A DNA stretch of 64,000 nt from Vibrio artabrorum (GCF_024347295.1 NZ_AP025459.1:1116001-1180000); one strand, 5' to 3'; shown: positions 44,589-54,675, numbered from the stretch's first letter. The notes: generated by a model not told the origin, from the sequence alone. Translations and numbers: made by a program.

Positions 44589-44879
44589 ATGAGCAAACTA
44601 ACTATTATTGCAACGATCGTCTCTAAAAAAGACAAAACTGAATTGGTTAAATCTGAGATGATTAAATTGATCGATAAAACCCGTGCTGAAGACGGCTGTA
44701 TTAACTACGATCTACATCAAGATAACAGTAACCCAGCTCACTTCGTTTTTCATGAGAACTGGGAGTCTGAAACTCATCTAGAGAAACACTTAGCGAGCCA
44801 ACACATCGCTGAGTACATGGCTGCTACTGAAGGTTGTATTGAAACCTTTATGCTTAACAAAATGACGCACATTGCTTAA
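44589..44879 (+). CDS. Antibiotic-biosynthesis-monooxygenase-like protein
   Basis: A 96-residue ferredoxin-like protein of the ABM family (YgiN-type quinol monooxygenases). It starts MSKLTIIATIVSKKDKTELV; the conserved core is EDGCINYDLHQDNSNPAHFVFHENWESE, followed by HIAEYMAA. AAGGA lies eight bases before the ATG. Such proteins oxidise quinol-like compounds without a bound cofactor. Single-gene unit. Confidence 0.88.
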   Translation: MSKLTIIATIVSKKDKTELVKSEMIKLIDKTRAEDGCINYDLHQDNSNPAHFVFHENWESETHLEKHLASQHIAEYMAATEGCIETFMLNKMTHIA

Positions 44880-44907
44880 CCAGTCACTCATTACTGATTC
44901 AATAAAA

Positions 44908-44930
44908 AACCCTGCTCTTAACGCAGGGTT
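44908..44930 (+). terminator. Terminator of the ABM gene
   Basis: AACCCTGC (44908-44915) with GCAGGGTT (44923-44930), then TGTCTTTT. Confidence 0.7.
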
Positions 44931-44970
44931 TGTCTTTTCTACGGGCCTATACTTGCTCATTCTAATCATG

Positions 44971-44993
44971 AAAAAACCCGCCAGAGTAGCGGG
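44971..44993 (-). terminator. Probable leftward terminator after manA
   Basis: ACCCGC and GCGGGT form a short stem; in the leftward transcript it is followed by T6. It serves transcription arriving from manA. Confidence 0.65.
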
Positions 44994-45051
44994 TATGGTC
45001 AATAATCATGACTGTCAAAGACAGGTAGGTAACAACCATCAATCCAATATT

Positions 45052-45075
45052 GAGTGCCACTTTACAATGGCACTC
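45052..45075. repeat. Hairpin between manA stop and the terminators
   Basis: GAGTGCCA (45052-45059) with TGGCACTC (45068-45075). No T-run directly after it on either strand. It is the third hairpin in about 170 bases. Confidence 0.7.
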
Positions 45076-45110
45076 TGACATTTCTTTTGCTGATCGCTAG
45101 CACGGGGGCA

Positions 45111-46301
45111 CTAGTTAAAAGCACGAGCCAAAATGCCATTCCCTTGATATTGGTAAACATTTGAATGACTACTTACAAAGACTGATTCTCCGGGCTTAAG
45201 AGAAACTGACCGTCCTTCTGAAGTGACGGTCGCCTCGCCTTCCACACAGAACAAGATCTCCGCGCTACGTAAATACTGTGACTTGCTCTCATCAGTCGCA
45301 GATAAGATATCAAAGCCAAAGTCATCCACCGGAATCGGATAGCTCATCTTGCCCTCTTTCAATACAGGCTTAAGACGAATATCTTCTGGCTTAATCGGCT
45401 CAAAGATCGTGTTGTCGATAAGCTCAGGAACGTCTATGTATTTAGGGGTGAGACCGGCACGCAGCACATTGTCTGAGTTTGCCATGATCTCCAAGCCTGT
45501 GCCTTGAACATAAGCATGGGGGGTTTCTGCGAATAGGAACATCGCTTCACCCGGCGCCAGTTCAACTGTGTTGAGCATCAATGGAGCAAACAAACCAATA
45601 TCACCCGGATAGTACTGTTTGAATTCGATGCTGTATTGCAGAGCTTCACGCCCCATGGCCGTTTTGGCTGATCGCGTATGTGCGGCATAAAGCTCATTAA
45701 GCGCAGACGCTTTACGGTCACCTTCAAGTGACATAATTGCGCTAAAGAAAGACTTCAGAGAATCACTATCAGCATTGGCTTTAAGCATATTAAGCTCAAT
45801 CGCTAACGAAGGGATATCTGCTTCCTCGAATAAGGCAATAATATCGTCGATTGGACGAAAACCATTCATCGCTTTGTAGAAGGTCAACGCATAAACCAAC
45901 TCAGGCTTGTGGTTTGGATCTTTGTAGTTACGATGAGACGCATTCAAAGGGATACCAAGCGCATTCTCTCGCTCAAAACCTAGTTCAGATTTACGCTTGT
46001 TCGGGTGAACCTGAATCGACAACGGTGTTTCAGCGGCCAACACCTTAAATAGGAAAGGTAATTCACCGAAACGTGCCGCCGTGTACTCGCCTAAGACTTC
46101 GGTTTTGTTTTCATTAATCATATGTGAAAGCGGTTCGCCATTTTCTGCACTCTTTGAACAACCATTTGGGTGAGCCCCCATCCAAATTTCAGCTTGTGGC
46201 TCATTGTTTGGATTTTCGATACCAAATAGCTCATTCATCGCCACTTGACTGCCCCAAACATAGGAAACTTGGTTACCTGTTGCCCTATTCCCAGATCTCA
46301 C
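45111..46301 (-). CDS. manA: Mannose-6-phosphate isomerase, class I, with replaced N-terminus
   Basis: A 396-residue zinc isomerase that interconverts mannose-6-phosphate and fructose-6-phosphate. Zinc-site motifs are present: QVHPNKRKSE, NHKPELVYAL and ETPHAYVQGTG. Homology begins only at NQVSYVWGSQVAMNELFGI; the normal first residues (about ten) are replaced by RSGNRATG, encoded by the opposite strand of a GntR fragment. The GTG at 46301 has no good ribosome site. The enzyme may still work if translated from it, since the motifs are intact, but expression is doubtful. Confidence 0.8.
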   Translation of the reverse strand: MRSGNRATGNQVSYVWGSQVAMNELFGIENPNNEPQAEIWMGAHPNGCSKSAENGEPLSHMINENKTEVLGEYTAARFGELPFLFKVLAAETPLSIQVHPNKRKSELGFERENALGIPLNASHRNYKDPNHKPELVYALTFYKAMNGFRPIDDIIALFEEADIPSLAIELNMLKANADSDSLKSFFSAIMSLEGDRKASALNELYAAHTRSAKTAMGREALQYSIEFKQYYPGDIGLFAPLMLNTVELAPGEAMFLFAETPHAYVQGTGLEIMANSDNVLRAGLTPKYIDVPELIDNTIFEPIKPEDIRLKPVLKEGKMSYPIPVDDFGFDILSATDESKSQYLRSAEILFCVEGEATVTSEGRSVSLKPGESVFVSSHSNVYQYQGNGILARAFN

Positions 46302-46560
46302 TTATCAAGTGATGCAGACATCAAAGTACGACTTTATTGAGAACACTAAAGGCATGGTGATTGATAGAAGTGAGCAAGAGCTGGTGCCGATTCTGCCCCC
46401 AGAAGACGTTGCTAAACAGTTAGGTATTGACCCAGCTCAGCCTATCATTGAAAAACGTACTCGCGGTTACCTCGCCAATAACACGGTATTTGAATACAGC
46501 CGCAACTACTTCACATCTAACGACTACCGATTTACTTTAGTCGCTAGACGCCAAAGATAA
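46264..46560 (+). pseudogene. GntR-family regulator, UTRA domain remnant
   Basis: The frame is open from 46264 (ETWLPVALFPDLTYQVMQTSKYDFIEN) to the stop at 46558 and ends FTSNDYRFTLVARRQR, which is the normal end of UTRA-type GntR regulators. About 98 codons remain. The DNA-binding wHTH and first half of the UTRA domain are missing, and a stop codon precedes the fragment. It is joined head-to-head with manA at about 46265-46276. It would probably have controlled sugar genes including manA. No function expected now. Confidence 0.8.
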
Positions 46561-47056
46561 AACTCTATCCATTATTGCTGTGACGAACACAGAGGACACA
46601 CGTTCTCTGTGCAAACCCTCTTTTTTTAACCTATTCCCTCGTCAAGACAAATAACACCAACGCACCTCACCAGCCATTGAATCAACGAAATCTTTCACAA
46701 GGCCACTAAATTCGTAACTCTGTACGCAATTGAATAAATTTTAGTCGCGTGCAAGTAATGTTCATGATTTGCTGAACACTATTGTGTGGCAACAGCAGAT
46801 TCACTTCGTAAGGTCTTGAATAAGTTCGATAGCATTAAGTAAAAATGCCTCTTTAAAGGTAGGAAATAACCCTTTCCCTGCAATTACTGGTAATAAACCA
46901 GAAAAACATCAATTTGTTTAGGCAAAATTTCTTATACAAGTCAACTATCCCTTCATGCTGAGAACGACATTTTGAGAAACGATATAGTTTTATATTAACA
47001 TCTAAACAACAGTAGTTACTCATGCTGTAAAAACATAATTAACATCGAAAAAAATG
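46561..47056. other. Gap with gntR terminator and possible LysR remnant
   Basis: CACAGAG (46588-46594) with CTCTGTG (46605-46611), then CTCTTTTTTT, looks like the old gntR terminator. On the minus strand between about 46640 and 46900, short interrupted frames resemble a LysR-type C-terminus, for example VKDFVDSMAG at about 46670-46700. This remnant is weak. Confidence 0.35.
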
Positions 47057-47072
47057 TTTGTTTTAGATCACA
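47057..47072 (+). promoter_or_regulatory. CRP-like site upstream of dcuC
   Basis: TTTGTTTTAGATCACA: the right half is a perfect TCACA and the flank TAGATCACATC is consensus-like; the left half is weak. It lies 103 bases before the ATG. Confidence 0.5.
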
Positions 47073-47174
47073 TCAACCTCAACTATACCTCGTGCCACAA
47101 TGCAGTTTTCTGTACATTCATCGTCATATTCTGAAACAGTTTCTTGTATTTTTTTAAACTTTGTGGAGATTTCT

Positions 47175-48542
47175 ATGTTAGAGCTCTTGATCGGATTGGT
47201 GATTACCATCGCTGTTGGCTACTTTATCGTAAAGGGCTATAAAGCAGCCGGTGTATTACTGACCGCAGGCATTACCCTACTTCTTATAACTGGCCTTATT
47301 GGTCATACCGTTTTACCTGCTAAAGTCGCTTCAACAGGTAACATGGTGACTGACGCATTAGAGTTCGTTAAGTACATGCTTCAGTACCGTGGAGGCGGCC
47401 TAGGCATGCAAATCATGCTTCTGTGTGGTTTTGCTTCTTATATGACGCACATTGGTGCGAACAACGTGGTAGTAAAACAGTTCTCTAAACCACTTGCTGC
47501 TATCAAATCTCCTTATGTACTTCTTGTCGCTGCCTACATCGTTGCGTGTCTAATGTCTCTAGCAGTAAGTTCTGCAACTGGCCTTGGTGTGCTACTAATG
47601 GCAACACTATTCCCAATGATGACGGCAATGGGTATTTCTCGCCCAGCGGCAGTTGCAGTTTGTGCGTCACCGGCAGCAATCATTCTTTCACCAACCTCTG
47701 GTGATGTGGTTATCGCAGCAGAGAAATCAGGAATGTCTCTTGATGTGTTCGCCGTTCAAACGGTACTGCCTGTTTCTATCTGTGCAATCATCGTAATGGC
47801 AGCTGCGGCTTTCTTCTGGAACAAGTATCTGGACAAGAAAGAGAACACGCCAATGGAAAGAATTGACGTATCTGAAATCGAAGCGGATGCACCAGCGTTT
47901 TACGCGGCTCTTCCTTTCTTACCAATCATCGGTGTATTCCTATTTAACGGTCGTACCATTCCTGGCATAAGCCTAGACATCTACACTATCGTGGTAGGCT
48001 CTATCTTCTTGGGTGCCGTAATTCACTACGTGGTGAACAAGTTTGATGGTAAAAAGTCGCTTGAAGACCTTGATTCTTGTTATGCAGGTATGGCGGATGC
48101 ATTTAAAGGCGTTGTAATGCTATTGGTTGCAGCGGGCGTATTCGCACAAGGTCTAATGTCAATTGGTGCTATCGACAACCTTCTTCACCTGGCAGACAAT
48201 GCCGGTGCAGGCGGCATTGCACTAATGCTGATTCTAACGGGTCTAACGGTTGCGGCTGCAATTGCAACAGGTTCTGGTAATGCGCCATTCTACGCATTCG
48301 TAGAGCTTGCTCCATCACTGGCTGCGAAAATGGGCTTAAACCCTGCGTTTCTTATCATCCCTATGCTACAAGCGTCGAACCTAGGCCGTACCATTTCACC
48401 GGTATCAGGCGTAATTGTGGCAACTTCTGGTATGGCTAAAATCAGCCCATTTGAAGTGGTAAAACGCACGTCAGTACCGGTTGTCTGTGGTCTTATTACG
48501 GTTATCTTTGGTACGCTAGTATTGGTTCCAATGGCGGCGTAA
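47175..48542 (+). CDS. dcuC: Anaerobic C4-dicarboxylate transporter DcuC
   Basis: A 455-residue inner-membrane carrier with about 12 hydrophobic segments. It is closely similar to DcuC along its length: IELL-like start (MLELLIGLVITIAVGY), LGMQIMLLCGFASYMTHIGANNVV, LMSLAVSSATGLGVLLMATLFP, ASPAAIILSPTSGDVV and the end ASNLGRTISPVSGVIVATSGMAKISPFEVVKRTSVP. It exports succinate or exchanges C4-dicarboxylates in anaerobic growth. GGAG lies six to seven bases before the ATG at 47175; a reading from 47100 adds non-homologous residues. Confidence 0.93.
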   Translation: MLELLIGLVITIAVGYFIVKGYKAAGVLLTAGITLLLITGLIGHTVLPAKVASTGNMVTDALEFVKYMLQYRGGGLGMQIMLLCGFASYMTHIGANNVVVKQFSKPLAAIKSPYVLLVAAYIVACLMSLAVSSATGLGVLLMATLFPMMTAMGISRPAAVAVCASPAAIILSPTSGDVVIAAEKSGMSLDVFAVQTVLPVSICAIIVMAAAAFFWNKYLDKKENTPMERIDVSEIEADAPAFYAALPFLPIIGVFLFNGRTIPGISLDIYTIVVGSIFLGAVIHYVVNKFDGKKSLEDLDSCYAGMADAFKGVVMLLVAAGVFAQGLMSIGAIDNLLHLADNAGAGGIALMLILTGLTVAAAIATGSGNAPFYAFVELAPSLAAKMGLNPAFLIIPMLQASNLGRTISPVSGVIVATSGMAKISPFEVVKRTSVPVVCGLITVIFGTLVLVPMAA

Positions 48543-48596
48543 GCCTCTGGTTCCAAAGAACAAACGAGCATCAATACCGATATAAAATGCTTAAAC

Positions 48597-48633
48597 AAAA
48601 AGGCGCTGAACTTAATAAGTTCAGCGCCTTTTT
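48597..48633. terminator. Strong bidirectional terminator between dcuC and narP
   Basis: A 17-base stem (48597-48613 with 48617-48633) with loop AAT, ending in T5 on both strands. Confidence 0.9.
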
Positions 48634-48725
48634 AGTGTTATTAGAAGGCAAAGCGTTGGAGATAAAGAGACGACAAAATTAAATCAGTTCTGTTTAAAAT
48701 AGCGTTATCTTAAAAGAATATTACC

Positions 48726-49358
48726 CTACTTCATTTCCCCATAACGCTCTAAGTACAGGACTGTCGCAGCTGTACGAGAAGGGACTTGCAGCTTTTTAAG
48801 TAAGCTTTTCATATGTACCTTGACTGTCGATTCAGAAATAAACAGATGGTCGGCGATTTGCTTGTTACGGTAACCTTTTGCGACTTCTTGAAGGATCTGC
48901 ATTTCGCGGTCTGTTAGTTGGTCGAAAATATCATTGCGGCTGTCAGTATCATTTAAATAACGAGCAACCACACTGCTGTAAGCTTTATCACCGCTATGTG
49001 CTTGCTTCAGTAACTCGATAAGTTCATCAGGTTCACTGTCTTTCAACAAGTAGCCATCAGCACCCGCTTTTACAATCGCTTCGATGTCTGCCGGGCTATC
49101 TGAAACCGTTAGAATAACGATGTTAGCGCTTGAACCATCAGTACGAAGTGCCTTCAGTGTATCCAGGCCAGACATGCCTTTCATATTAAGATCCAAAAGG
49201 ATCAAATCAGGTTCTTCCTCGTGAGCCAAAGCAACAGCCTCAGTGCCATTGCGTGCTTCTGCAATCACTTCGAATTCATCTTCAAAGCTCAGTAATTGGC
49301 TTATACCTCTGCGCATCAATGGATGATCGTCAACCAACATTACTTTACAAATCGTCAA
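48726..49358 (-). CDS. narP: Nitrate/nitrite response regulator NarP
   Basis: A 210-residue NarL/FixJ regulator. Receiver Asp lies in LILLDLNMKGMSG (about residue 56), Lys in YLLKDSEPD; the LuxR-type HTH occupies about 146-205 (LTDREMQILQEVAKGYRNKQIADHLFISESTVKVHMK). It overlaps narQ by 14 bases. With NarQ it should bind the 7-2-7 site in front of napF. NarP rather than NarL is chosen because no respiratory narGHJI is nearby and nap is next door. Confidence 0.88.
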   Translation of the reverse strand: MTICKVMLVDDHPLMRRGISQLLSFEDEFEVIAEARNGTEAVALAHEEEPDLILLDLNMKGMSGLDTLKALRTDGSSANIVILTVSDSPADIEAIVKAGADGYLLKDSEPDELIELLKQAHSGDKAYSSVVARYLNDTDSRNDIFDQLTDREMQILQEVAKGYRNKQIADHLFISESTVKVHMKSLLKKLQVPSRTAATVLYLERYGEMK

Positions 49359-51075
49359 ATTTCGCTCCCTTCAAACTTTTATATTTCAATGTGACGGTAC
49401 AACCTTCACCTTGAGCGGCTTCAATCGTTAAGTCACCGTTCAACCTTACTGCACGCTCCTGCATAATACTCATTCCATAATGATCAATCTTTGAACTATT
49501 GGAATCAAAACCAGTACCATCATCTTTAATTACGATGCATACATCGCCAGACTCATCAATACAGCGTACATCTATCAACTGTGCATTGGCATGTTTTATT
49601 GCGTTGACTGTCGCTTCACGAATCAATTGAAGCAAGTGAACCTGACTGTGCGCATCAAGCTCAATCGATGACAGATTATTGGTCAGGTTAATTTTCGCTT
49701 CTGTCCTTTCGCTAAACTCCTCAAGCATCGCACTCAAAGCTTCACCAAAGTCGCCCTCTTTTATCGATAACCTAAACGTGGTCAGTAGCTCCCTCAATTG
49801 AGTATAGGCATCGTTTAAGCCTTTACTAAGTTCGGAAGCAATTTGCTCAGACTGCTCTCTATGCTGGTGTTCTGGTAGCTTGCTAATAACACGCTTCAAT
49901 AGCGTGACTTGGATTTTCAAATAAGACAACGACTGAGCTAAGGAATCGTGGAGTTCACGTGCGATCGTCGCTCTTTCTTCCATAATAATCAGTTGTTCGG
50001 CATTTTTTTGCGCTCGATTGTAGTGTATAGCTCGTGACAACAGTTGAATAAAACTCTCAATAAGAGCCTTGGTCGAGTGACTCTGATCATAGGAGCAATA
50101 GAGGTATCCGAGTATGAGATCATTATCACCTAACTTCATTTCAAACTTTTCATAGCGATGATTCGCATCATACCCCTCATCCATAATCAATGAGCGATCT
50201 GAATTGTCTACAACCTCTAGCCGGATGGACTCGATTCCCTCAAGGCTAAGTAAATGACGTAAGATAGATCGAAAGTTATCTGGGGCAATGCGAGTTACCG
50301 TTAGCTCTTGAGATGAGTAATAGAGTGCCTGTAATGATTGGTTCGCATTCTGCAGTTCCGCGGTCTTGCTATTGACAGCCTCTTCAAGATTTCGATAAAG
50401 GACCCCCAAATCTTTAGCCATCGAGTTAAACATTTTCGTCAAAATACCTAACTCGTTACTGTTGCTCACCTCTAACTGAACACCAAAGTCACGATTCTTG
50501 ATTCGTTGACTTGCTCCCACTAAGGCATGCAAAGGTTTAACCACTTGTTTACGTACAAAATGAACAACAAAAAGAGATATGAGGAGAATTCCACCTAAGC
50601 CAATACCACCAGCCCACGCCAACTTTATTAACTTATCTTCAGAAAACTTTTGTAATTTAAAGACGAAATGATCGATTTCGGTAACGAATTTTTCAACCAA
50701 AACAAGATAGTGCTTTCTGTCTTGACTGCTCAAAACTTGCTTCAATTCGTGCCAACGACCGATGATCAGATAATAGTCCTGAATTATGTCAGAAGGTACA
50801 TTCCAACTGACCAACTTGGTCATTGATGGGGAGTAAAGAGACCTTTCGAACTCTTGAATATGAGAGTTGAAATCTATTGATTCTATCTGAATATCATGGG
50901 CTAAACGGTAGCTCTGCATACGCATTGAACCCGCCACGTTTACAACCTCAGCATCCTTCAAGCTCGAAGCCAGTGTAAAAACGGCAAAGCCTGTTGTCGC
51001 AACTGACAACAGCAATATAAAGAGCAACGATTTTGCTATTGTGCTCGTCACAGATGAAACCGGTCTTATAAGCAA
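49345..51075 (-). CDS. narQ: Nitrate/nitrite sensor kinase NarQ
   Basis: A 576-residue membrane kinase. Helix 1 (SLLFILLLSVATTGFAVFTLA), then the nitrate-sensing P-box DAEVVNVAGSMRMQSYRL, a periplasmic bundle, helix 2 (AGGIGLGGILLISLFVVHFV), HAMP, a Cys-poor linker with a GAF-like region, the phospho-acceptor RELHDSLAQSLS (His about 375) and the HATPase (IREATVNAIKHANA, IKDDGTGFD). I prefer the TTG at 51075: AGGAAG stands six bases before it. A GTG at 51126 has no such site. Confidence 0.88.
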   Translation of the reverse strand: MLIRPVSSVTSTIAKSLLFILLLSVATTGFAVFTLASSLKDAEVVNVAGSMRMQSYRLAHDIQIESIDFNSHIQEFERSLYSPSMTKLVSWNVPSDIIQDYYLIIGRWHELKQVLSSQDRKHYLVLVEKFVTEIDHFVFKLQKFSEDKLIKLAWAGGIGLGGILLISLFVVHFVRKQVVKPLHALVGASQRIKNRDFGVQLEVSNSNELGILTKMFNSMAKDLGVLYRNLEEAVNSKTAELQNANQSLQALYYSSQELTVTRIAPDNFRSILRHLLSLEGIESIRLEVVDNSDRSLIMDEGYDANHRYEKFEMKLGDNDLILGYLYCSYDQSHSTKALIESFIQLLSRAIHYNRAQKNAEQLIIMEERATIARELHDSLAQSLSYLKIQVTLLKRVISKLPEHQHREQSEQIASELSKGLNDAYTQLRELLTTFRLSIKEGDFGEALSAMLEEFSERTEAKINLTNNLSSIELDAHSQVHLLQLIREATVNAIKHANAQLIDVRCIDESGDVCIVIKDDGTGFDSNSSKIDHYGMSIMQERAVRLNGDLTIEAAQGEGCTVTLKYKSLKGAKFDDL

Positions 51076-51178
51076 AATAGTCTTCCTAGTGATAAATAAA
51101 TAGCCAACTAATTTATATATTGTCACATATCAATATTCATAGCTCCATTCAATATGTGACCAGACACTCCATAATTTC

Positions 51179-51192
51179 TTGATCTAAGACAA
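51179..51192 (+). promoter_or_regulatory. FNR-like box in the nap promoter
   Basis: TTGATCTAAGACAA matches the FNR dyad at eight of ten positions, upstream of the NarP site. Confidence 0.6.
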
Positions 51193-51206
51193 CGTACACC
51201 TTCAAT

Positions 51207-51222
51207 TACCCCTTAGGAGGTA
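51207..51222 (+). promoter_or_regulatory. NarP-type 7-2-7 site in front of napF
   Basis: TACCCCT-TA-GGAGGTA is an inverted heptamer pair with two-base spacing; the first heptamer fits TACYYMT exactly and the second at six of seven. It lies 29 bases (centre to centre) downstream of the FNR-like box and about 115 bases before the napF start. Confidence 0.8.
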
Positions 51223-51329
51223 TTTATACAATCATTTCAAAAACTACACTATTTATGAGAGCAAATGACAAAATATGAATAGAATCGCAACCTATAATTA
51301 CAACATTTATTTAACATGCGGAATTTTGA

Positions 51330-51809
51330 GTGGTAGACCTAACAAAGCGACGCCTTTTTTCTAAACAGAAAGTTGATTCGAGCCAAATACGTTTGCCTTG
51401 GATAAACAACTCGAACAGCTTTACCGATGACTGTACTCGTTGCGGTAAATGTATTACGAGCTGTGAAAACGCGATTATTGTGGTTGGCGATGGTGGGTTC
51501 CCTACTGTCGATTTTTCTATTGATGAATGCACCTTCTGTTATCAATGTGCTGACGTTTGTCCTGAACCTATTTTTAAGCCAAAGCAAGAAGTCCCTTGGC
51601 AAGCAAAAGCGCAAATATCTGATAAGTGTTTAGCGCAACAAAATGTTGAATGCCGAAGTTGTGGCGACATGTGTGAACCGATGGCCATTCAATTTCAATT
51701 GAGAGTTGGCAGTGTTGCCTTACCTGAGGTCACGTTAGATGCGTGTAACGGCTGTGGCGCCTGTGTCGCGGTTTGTCCTACCGCCTCTATTCATGTGAGT
51801 TGTACATAA
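51330..51809 (+). CDS. napF: Ferredoxin-type protein NapF
   Basis: A 159-residue cytoplasmic protein with four-Cys clusters: CTRCGKCITSCENA, CTFCYQCADVCPEP and CNGCGACVAVCPTA for [4Fe-4S] groups, plus CRSCGDMCEP. It acts in maturation of the NapA iron-sulfur cluster. The start is a GTG at 51330 with GGA ten bases upstream. First gene of the rightward nap operon. Confidence 0.9.
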   Translation: MVDLTKRRLFSKQKVDSSQIRLPWINNSNSFTDDCTRCGKCITSCENAIIVVGDGGFPTVDFSIDECTFCYQCADVCPEPIFKPKQEVPWQAKAQISDKCLAQQNVECRSCGDMCEPMAIQFQLRVGSVALPEVTLDACNGCGACVAVCPTASIHVSCT

Positions 51810-51832
51810 AACGAAAATTACGAGAGCCATTT

Positions 51833-52138
51833 ATGTCGCGAAATGAAGTGCATATATCAAGTTTAGTTGTACACGTGAGCCCAGAGCACCTAACCGAGAT
51901 TAAAGCTGAAATAGAGAAATTTGATAACGCTGAAATCTATGGAGACAGTCCTGAAGGCAAAATTATCGTGGTCTTAGAGACCGAGAATCAAGGTTTTGTA
52001 ACAGAGACCATTGAAGCAATAAATAATATTAAGAACGTTTTAGGGACAGCTTTGGTTTATCACCAAATCGAAACGGAACCCCATGAAACGGACTTAGCCA
52101 TTGAAAACAACAATTCTCAAGTTGAGGGTGAAGTATGA
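51833..52138 (+). CDS. napD: NapA signal-peptide-binding chaperone NapD
   Basis: A 101-residue protein of the NapD family: [19 protein letters not shown] at the front and [22 protein letters not shown] in the core. It binds the Tat signal of NapA until the cofactor is loaded. ATG 51833 is preferred over 51773, which would overlap napF. Its stop overlaps the napA start by 4 bases. Confidence 0.92.
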   Translation: MSRNEVHISSLVVHVSPEHLTEIKAEIEKFDNAEIYGDSPEGKIIVVLETENQGFVTETIEAINNIKNVLGTALVYHQIETEPHETDLAIENNNSQVEGEV

Positions 52139-54624
52139 AAATGACAAGACGTGCGTTTGTGAAAGCAAACGCAGCAGCATCAGCGGCTGCCGTTGCAGGT
52201 GTCACATTACCGGCAAGCGCAACCAACCTGATTGCAAGCTCTGATCAAACAAAAATCACGTGGGATAAAGCGCCTTGTCGTTTTTGTGGTACTGGCTGTT
52301 CGGTACTTGTTGGCACTCAAAACGGCAAAGTGGTTGCCACTCAAGGCGACCCTGAAGCGCCGGTAAACAAAGGTCTTAACTGTATAAAAGGCTACTTCCT
52401 TTCAAAAATCATGTACGGCAAAGATCGTCTTGAGACCCCGCTTCTGCGCATGAAAGATGGCGAATTCCACAAGGACGGTGATTTCGCACCAGTTTCTTGG
52501 GACAAAGCGTTCGACGTAATGGCGGAGAAATGGAAAGCTGCGCTGAAGAAAAATGGGCCAACGGGTGTGGGGATGTTCGGTTCAGGTCAGTGGACGGTAA
52601 TGGAAGGATATGCTGCGGTTAAGATGATGAAAGCCGGTTTCCGTTCAAACAACATCGATCCAAACGCTCGTCACTGTATGGCTTCTGCGGTAGGCGCATT
52701 CATGCGTACTTTCGGTATCGATGAGCCAATGGGTTGTTACGATGACTTTGAACACGCAGACGCATTCGTACTGTGGGGTTCAAACATGGCAGAAATGCAC
52801 CCCGTTCTTTGGACTCGTATTACAGACCGTCGTCTAAGCCACCCACACGTTCAAGTAAACGTACTGTCTACTTATTACCACCGTTCTTTTGAGCTTGCTG
52901 ACACGGGTTACATTTTCGAACCTCAATCTGATCTCGCGATTGCAAACTTCATTGCTAACTACATCATTCAAAACGATGCGGTTAACTGGGACTTCGTTAA
53001 CAAGCACACGAACTTCAAACAAGCGACCACAGACATTGGTTACGGGCTTCGTGACGATGATCCACTGCAAAAAGCCGCAGCGAACCCTAACTCAGGCAAA
53101 ATGACTGATATTAGCTTCGAAGACTACAAAGCATCTGTGGCGGAATACACAGTAGAAAAAGCCTCTGAAATATCAGGAGTCTCTCAAGATGACCTGATTA
53201 AGCTCGCTAAGCAATATGCCGATCCAAACATCAAAGTGATGTCACTTTGGACCATGGGTATGAATCAACATACTCGTGGCGTTTGGATGAATAGCCTTGT
53301 GTACAACATCCACCTGCTAACGGGCAAGATTTCAACGCCAGGTAACAGCCCATTCTCACTCACTGGCCAACCATCAGCGTGTGGTACGGCCCGTGAAGTT
53401 GGTACCTTCTCCCACCGTCTACCGGCAGATATGGTGGTTGCTAACCCTAAACACCGTAAGATTGCGGAAGGTATCTGGAAGCTTCCAGAAGGCACTATCC
53501 CACCTAAGCCAGGGGCTCATGCTGTTGCTCAAGACCGTATGCTAAAAGACGGTAAGATCAACGCTTACTGGGTAATGTGTAATAACAACATGCAAGCGGG
53601 TCCAAACATCAATACTGAGCGTCTACCTGGTTACCGTAACCCGGATAACTTCATTGTATGTTCTGACCCATACCCAACAGCAACTGCTCAAGCGGCTGAC
53701 CTTGTTCTTCCTACAGCGATGTGGATCGAAAAAGAAGGGGCTTACGGTAATGCAGAGCGTCGTACACAAGCCTGGTACCAACAAGTTAAGACTGTAGGTG
53801 AAGCGAAGTCTGATCTATGGCAAATCATGGAGTTCTCAAAACGCTTCACTGTTGAAGAAGTTTGGGGCGAAGAACTTTTAGCAAAAGCACCTGAGCATCG
53901 TGGCAAAACCATGTATGACGTACTTTACAAAAACGGTAACGTTGATGCATTCCCATTATCTGAAGCCCAAGAGCTTAACGACGATGCACAAGCTCAAGGC
54001 TTCTATGTCCAAAAAGGTCTATTCGAAGAATATGCGTCCTTTGGTCGTGGCCACGGTCACGATTTAGCCCCATACGATCGTTACCACCAAGTACGCGGTC
54101 TACGTTGGCCTGTTGTTGACGGTAAAGAAACGCTTTGGCGCTTTAAAGAAGGTTCAGATCCATACGCTAAAAAAGGCTCAGACTGGGACTTCTACGGTAA
54201 ACCAGATGGTAAAGCACTGATCATTAATGCTCCTTACGAAGCGCCACCCGAAGTACCAAGTGATGAATACGATATGTGGCTATGTACCGGGCGTGTTCTT
54301 GAGCACTGGCACACAGGAACAATGACTCGTCGCGTACCAGAACTTTACAAAGCCGTCCCGGATGCACTGTGTTATATCCATCCAGCCGACGCTAAAGCTC
54401 GAGGCCTTCGCCGTGGTGATGAAGTTCTTATCGAAAACAAACGCGGCGAAGTTCGCGTTCGCGTTGAAACTCGTGGCCGTAACCGCCCACCACAAGGGTT
54501 AGTGTTCGTACCATTCTTTGATGCAAGAATTCTGATCAATAAGTTGATCTTGGATGCTACGGATCCTCTGTCTAAGCAGACGGATTTCAAGAAGTGTCCA
54601 GTTAAGATCACTAAGGTCGCTTAG
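52135..54624 (+). CDS. napA: Periplasmic nitrate reductase catalytic subunit NapA
   Basis: An 829-residue molybdoenzyme. Tat signal with TRRAFVK and a helix to about residue 30 (LPASA). The [4Fe-4S] site is [12 protein letters not shown] with a later Cys in GLNCIKGYF; the Mo-ligand Cys is in [12 protein letters not shown] (about residue 182). Long molybdopterin-binding domains follow, with the C-terminal [17 protein letters not shown] region. It reduces nitrate to nitrite in the periplasm. Length is normal. Confidence 0.96.
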   Translation: MKMTRRAFVKANAAASAAAVAGVTLPASATNLIASSDQTKITWDKAPCRFCGTGCSVLVGTQNGKVVATQGDPEAPVNKGLNCIKGYFLSKIMYGKDRLETPLLRMKDGEFHKDGDFAPVSWDKAFDVMAEKWKAALKKNGPTGVGMFGSGQWTVMEGYAAVKMMKAGFRSNNIDPNARHCMASAVGAFMRTFGIDEPMGCYDDFEHADAFVLWGSNMAEMHPVLWTRITDRRLSHPHVQVNVLSTYYHRSFELADTGYIFEPQSDLAIANFIANYIIQNDAVNWDFVNKHTNFKQATTDIGYGLRDDDPLQKAAANPNSGKMTDISFEDYKASVAEYTVEKASEISGVSQDDLIKLAKQYADPNIKVMSLWTMGMNQHTRGVWMNSLVYNIHLLTGKISTPGNSPFSLTGQPSACGTAREVGTFSHRLPADMVVANPKHRKIAEGIWKLPEGTIPPKPGAHAVAQDRMLKDGKINAYWVMCNNNMQAGPNINTERLPGYRNPDNFIVCSDPYPTATAQAADLVLPTAMWIEKEGAYGNAERRTQAWYQQVKTVGEAKSDLWQIMEFSKRFTVEEVWGEELLAKAPEHRGKTMYDVLYKNGNVDAFPLSEAQELNDDAQAQGFYVQKGLFEEYASFGRGHGHDLAPYDRYHQVRGLRWPVVDGKETLWRFKEGSDPYAKKGSDWDFYGKPDGKALIINAPYEAPPEVPSDEYDMWLCTGRVLEHWHTGTMTRRVPELYKAVPDALCYIHPADAKARGLRRGDEVLIENKRGEVRVRVETRGRNRPPQGLVFVPFFDARILINKLILDATDPLSKQTDFKKCPVKITKVA

Positions 54625-54675
54625 AGCAATATGTTCTAACCCCTTAGCTCGTAGATCTAACTTATTTAATATTGC

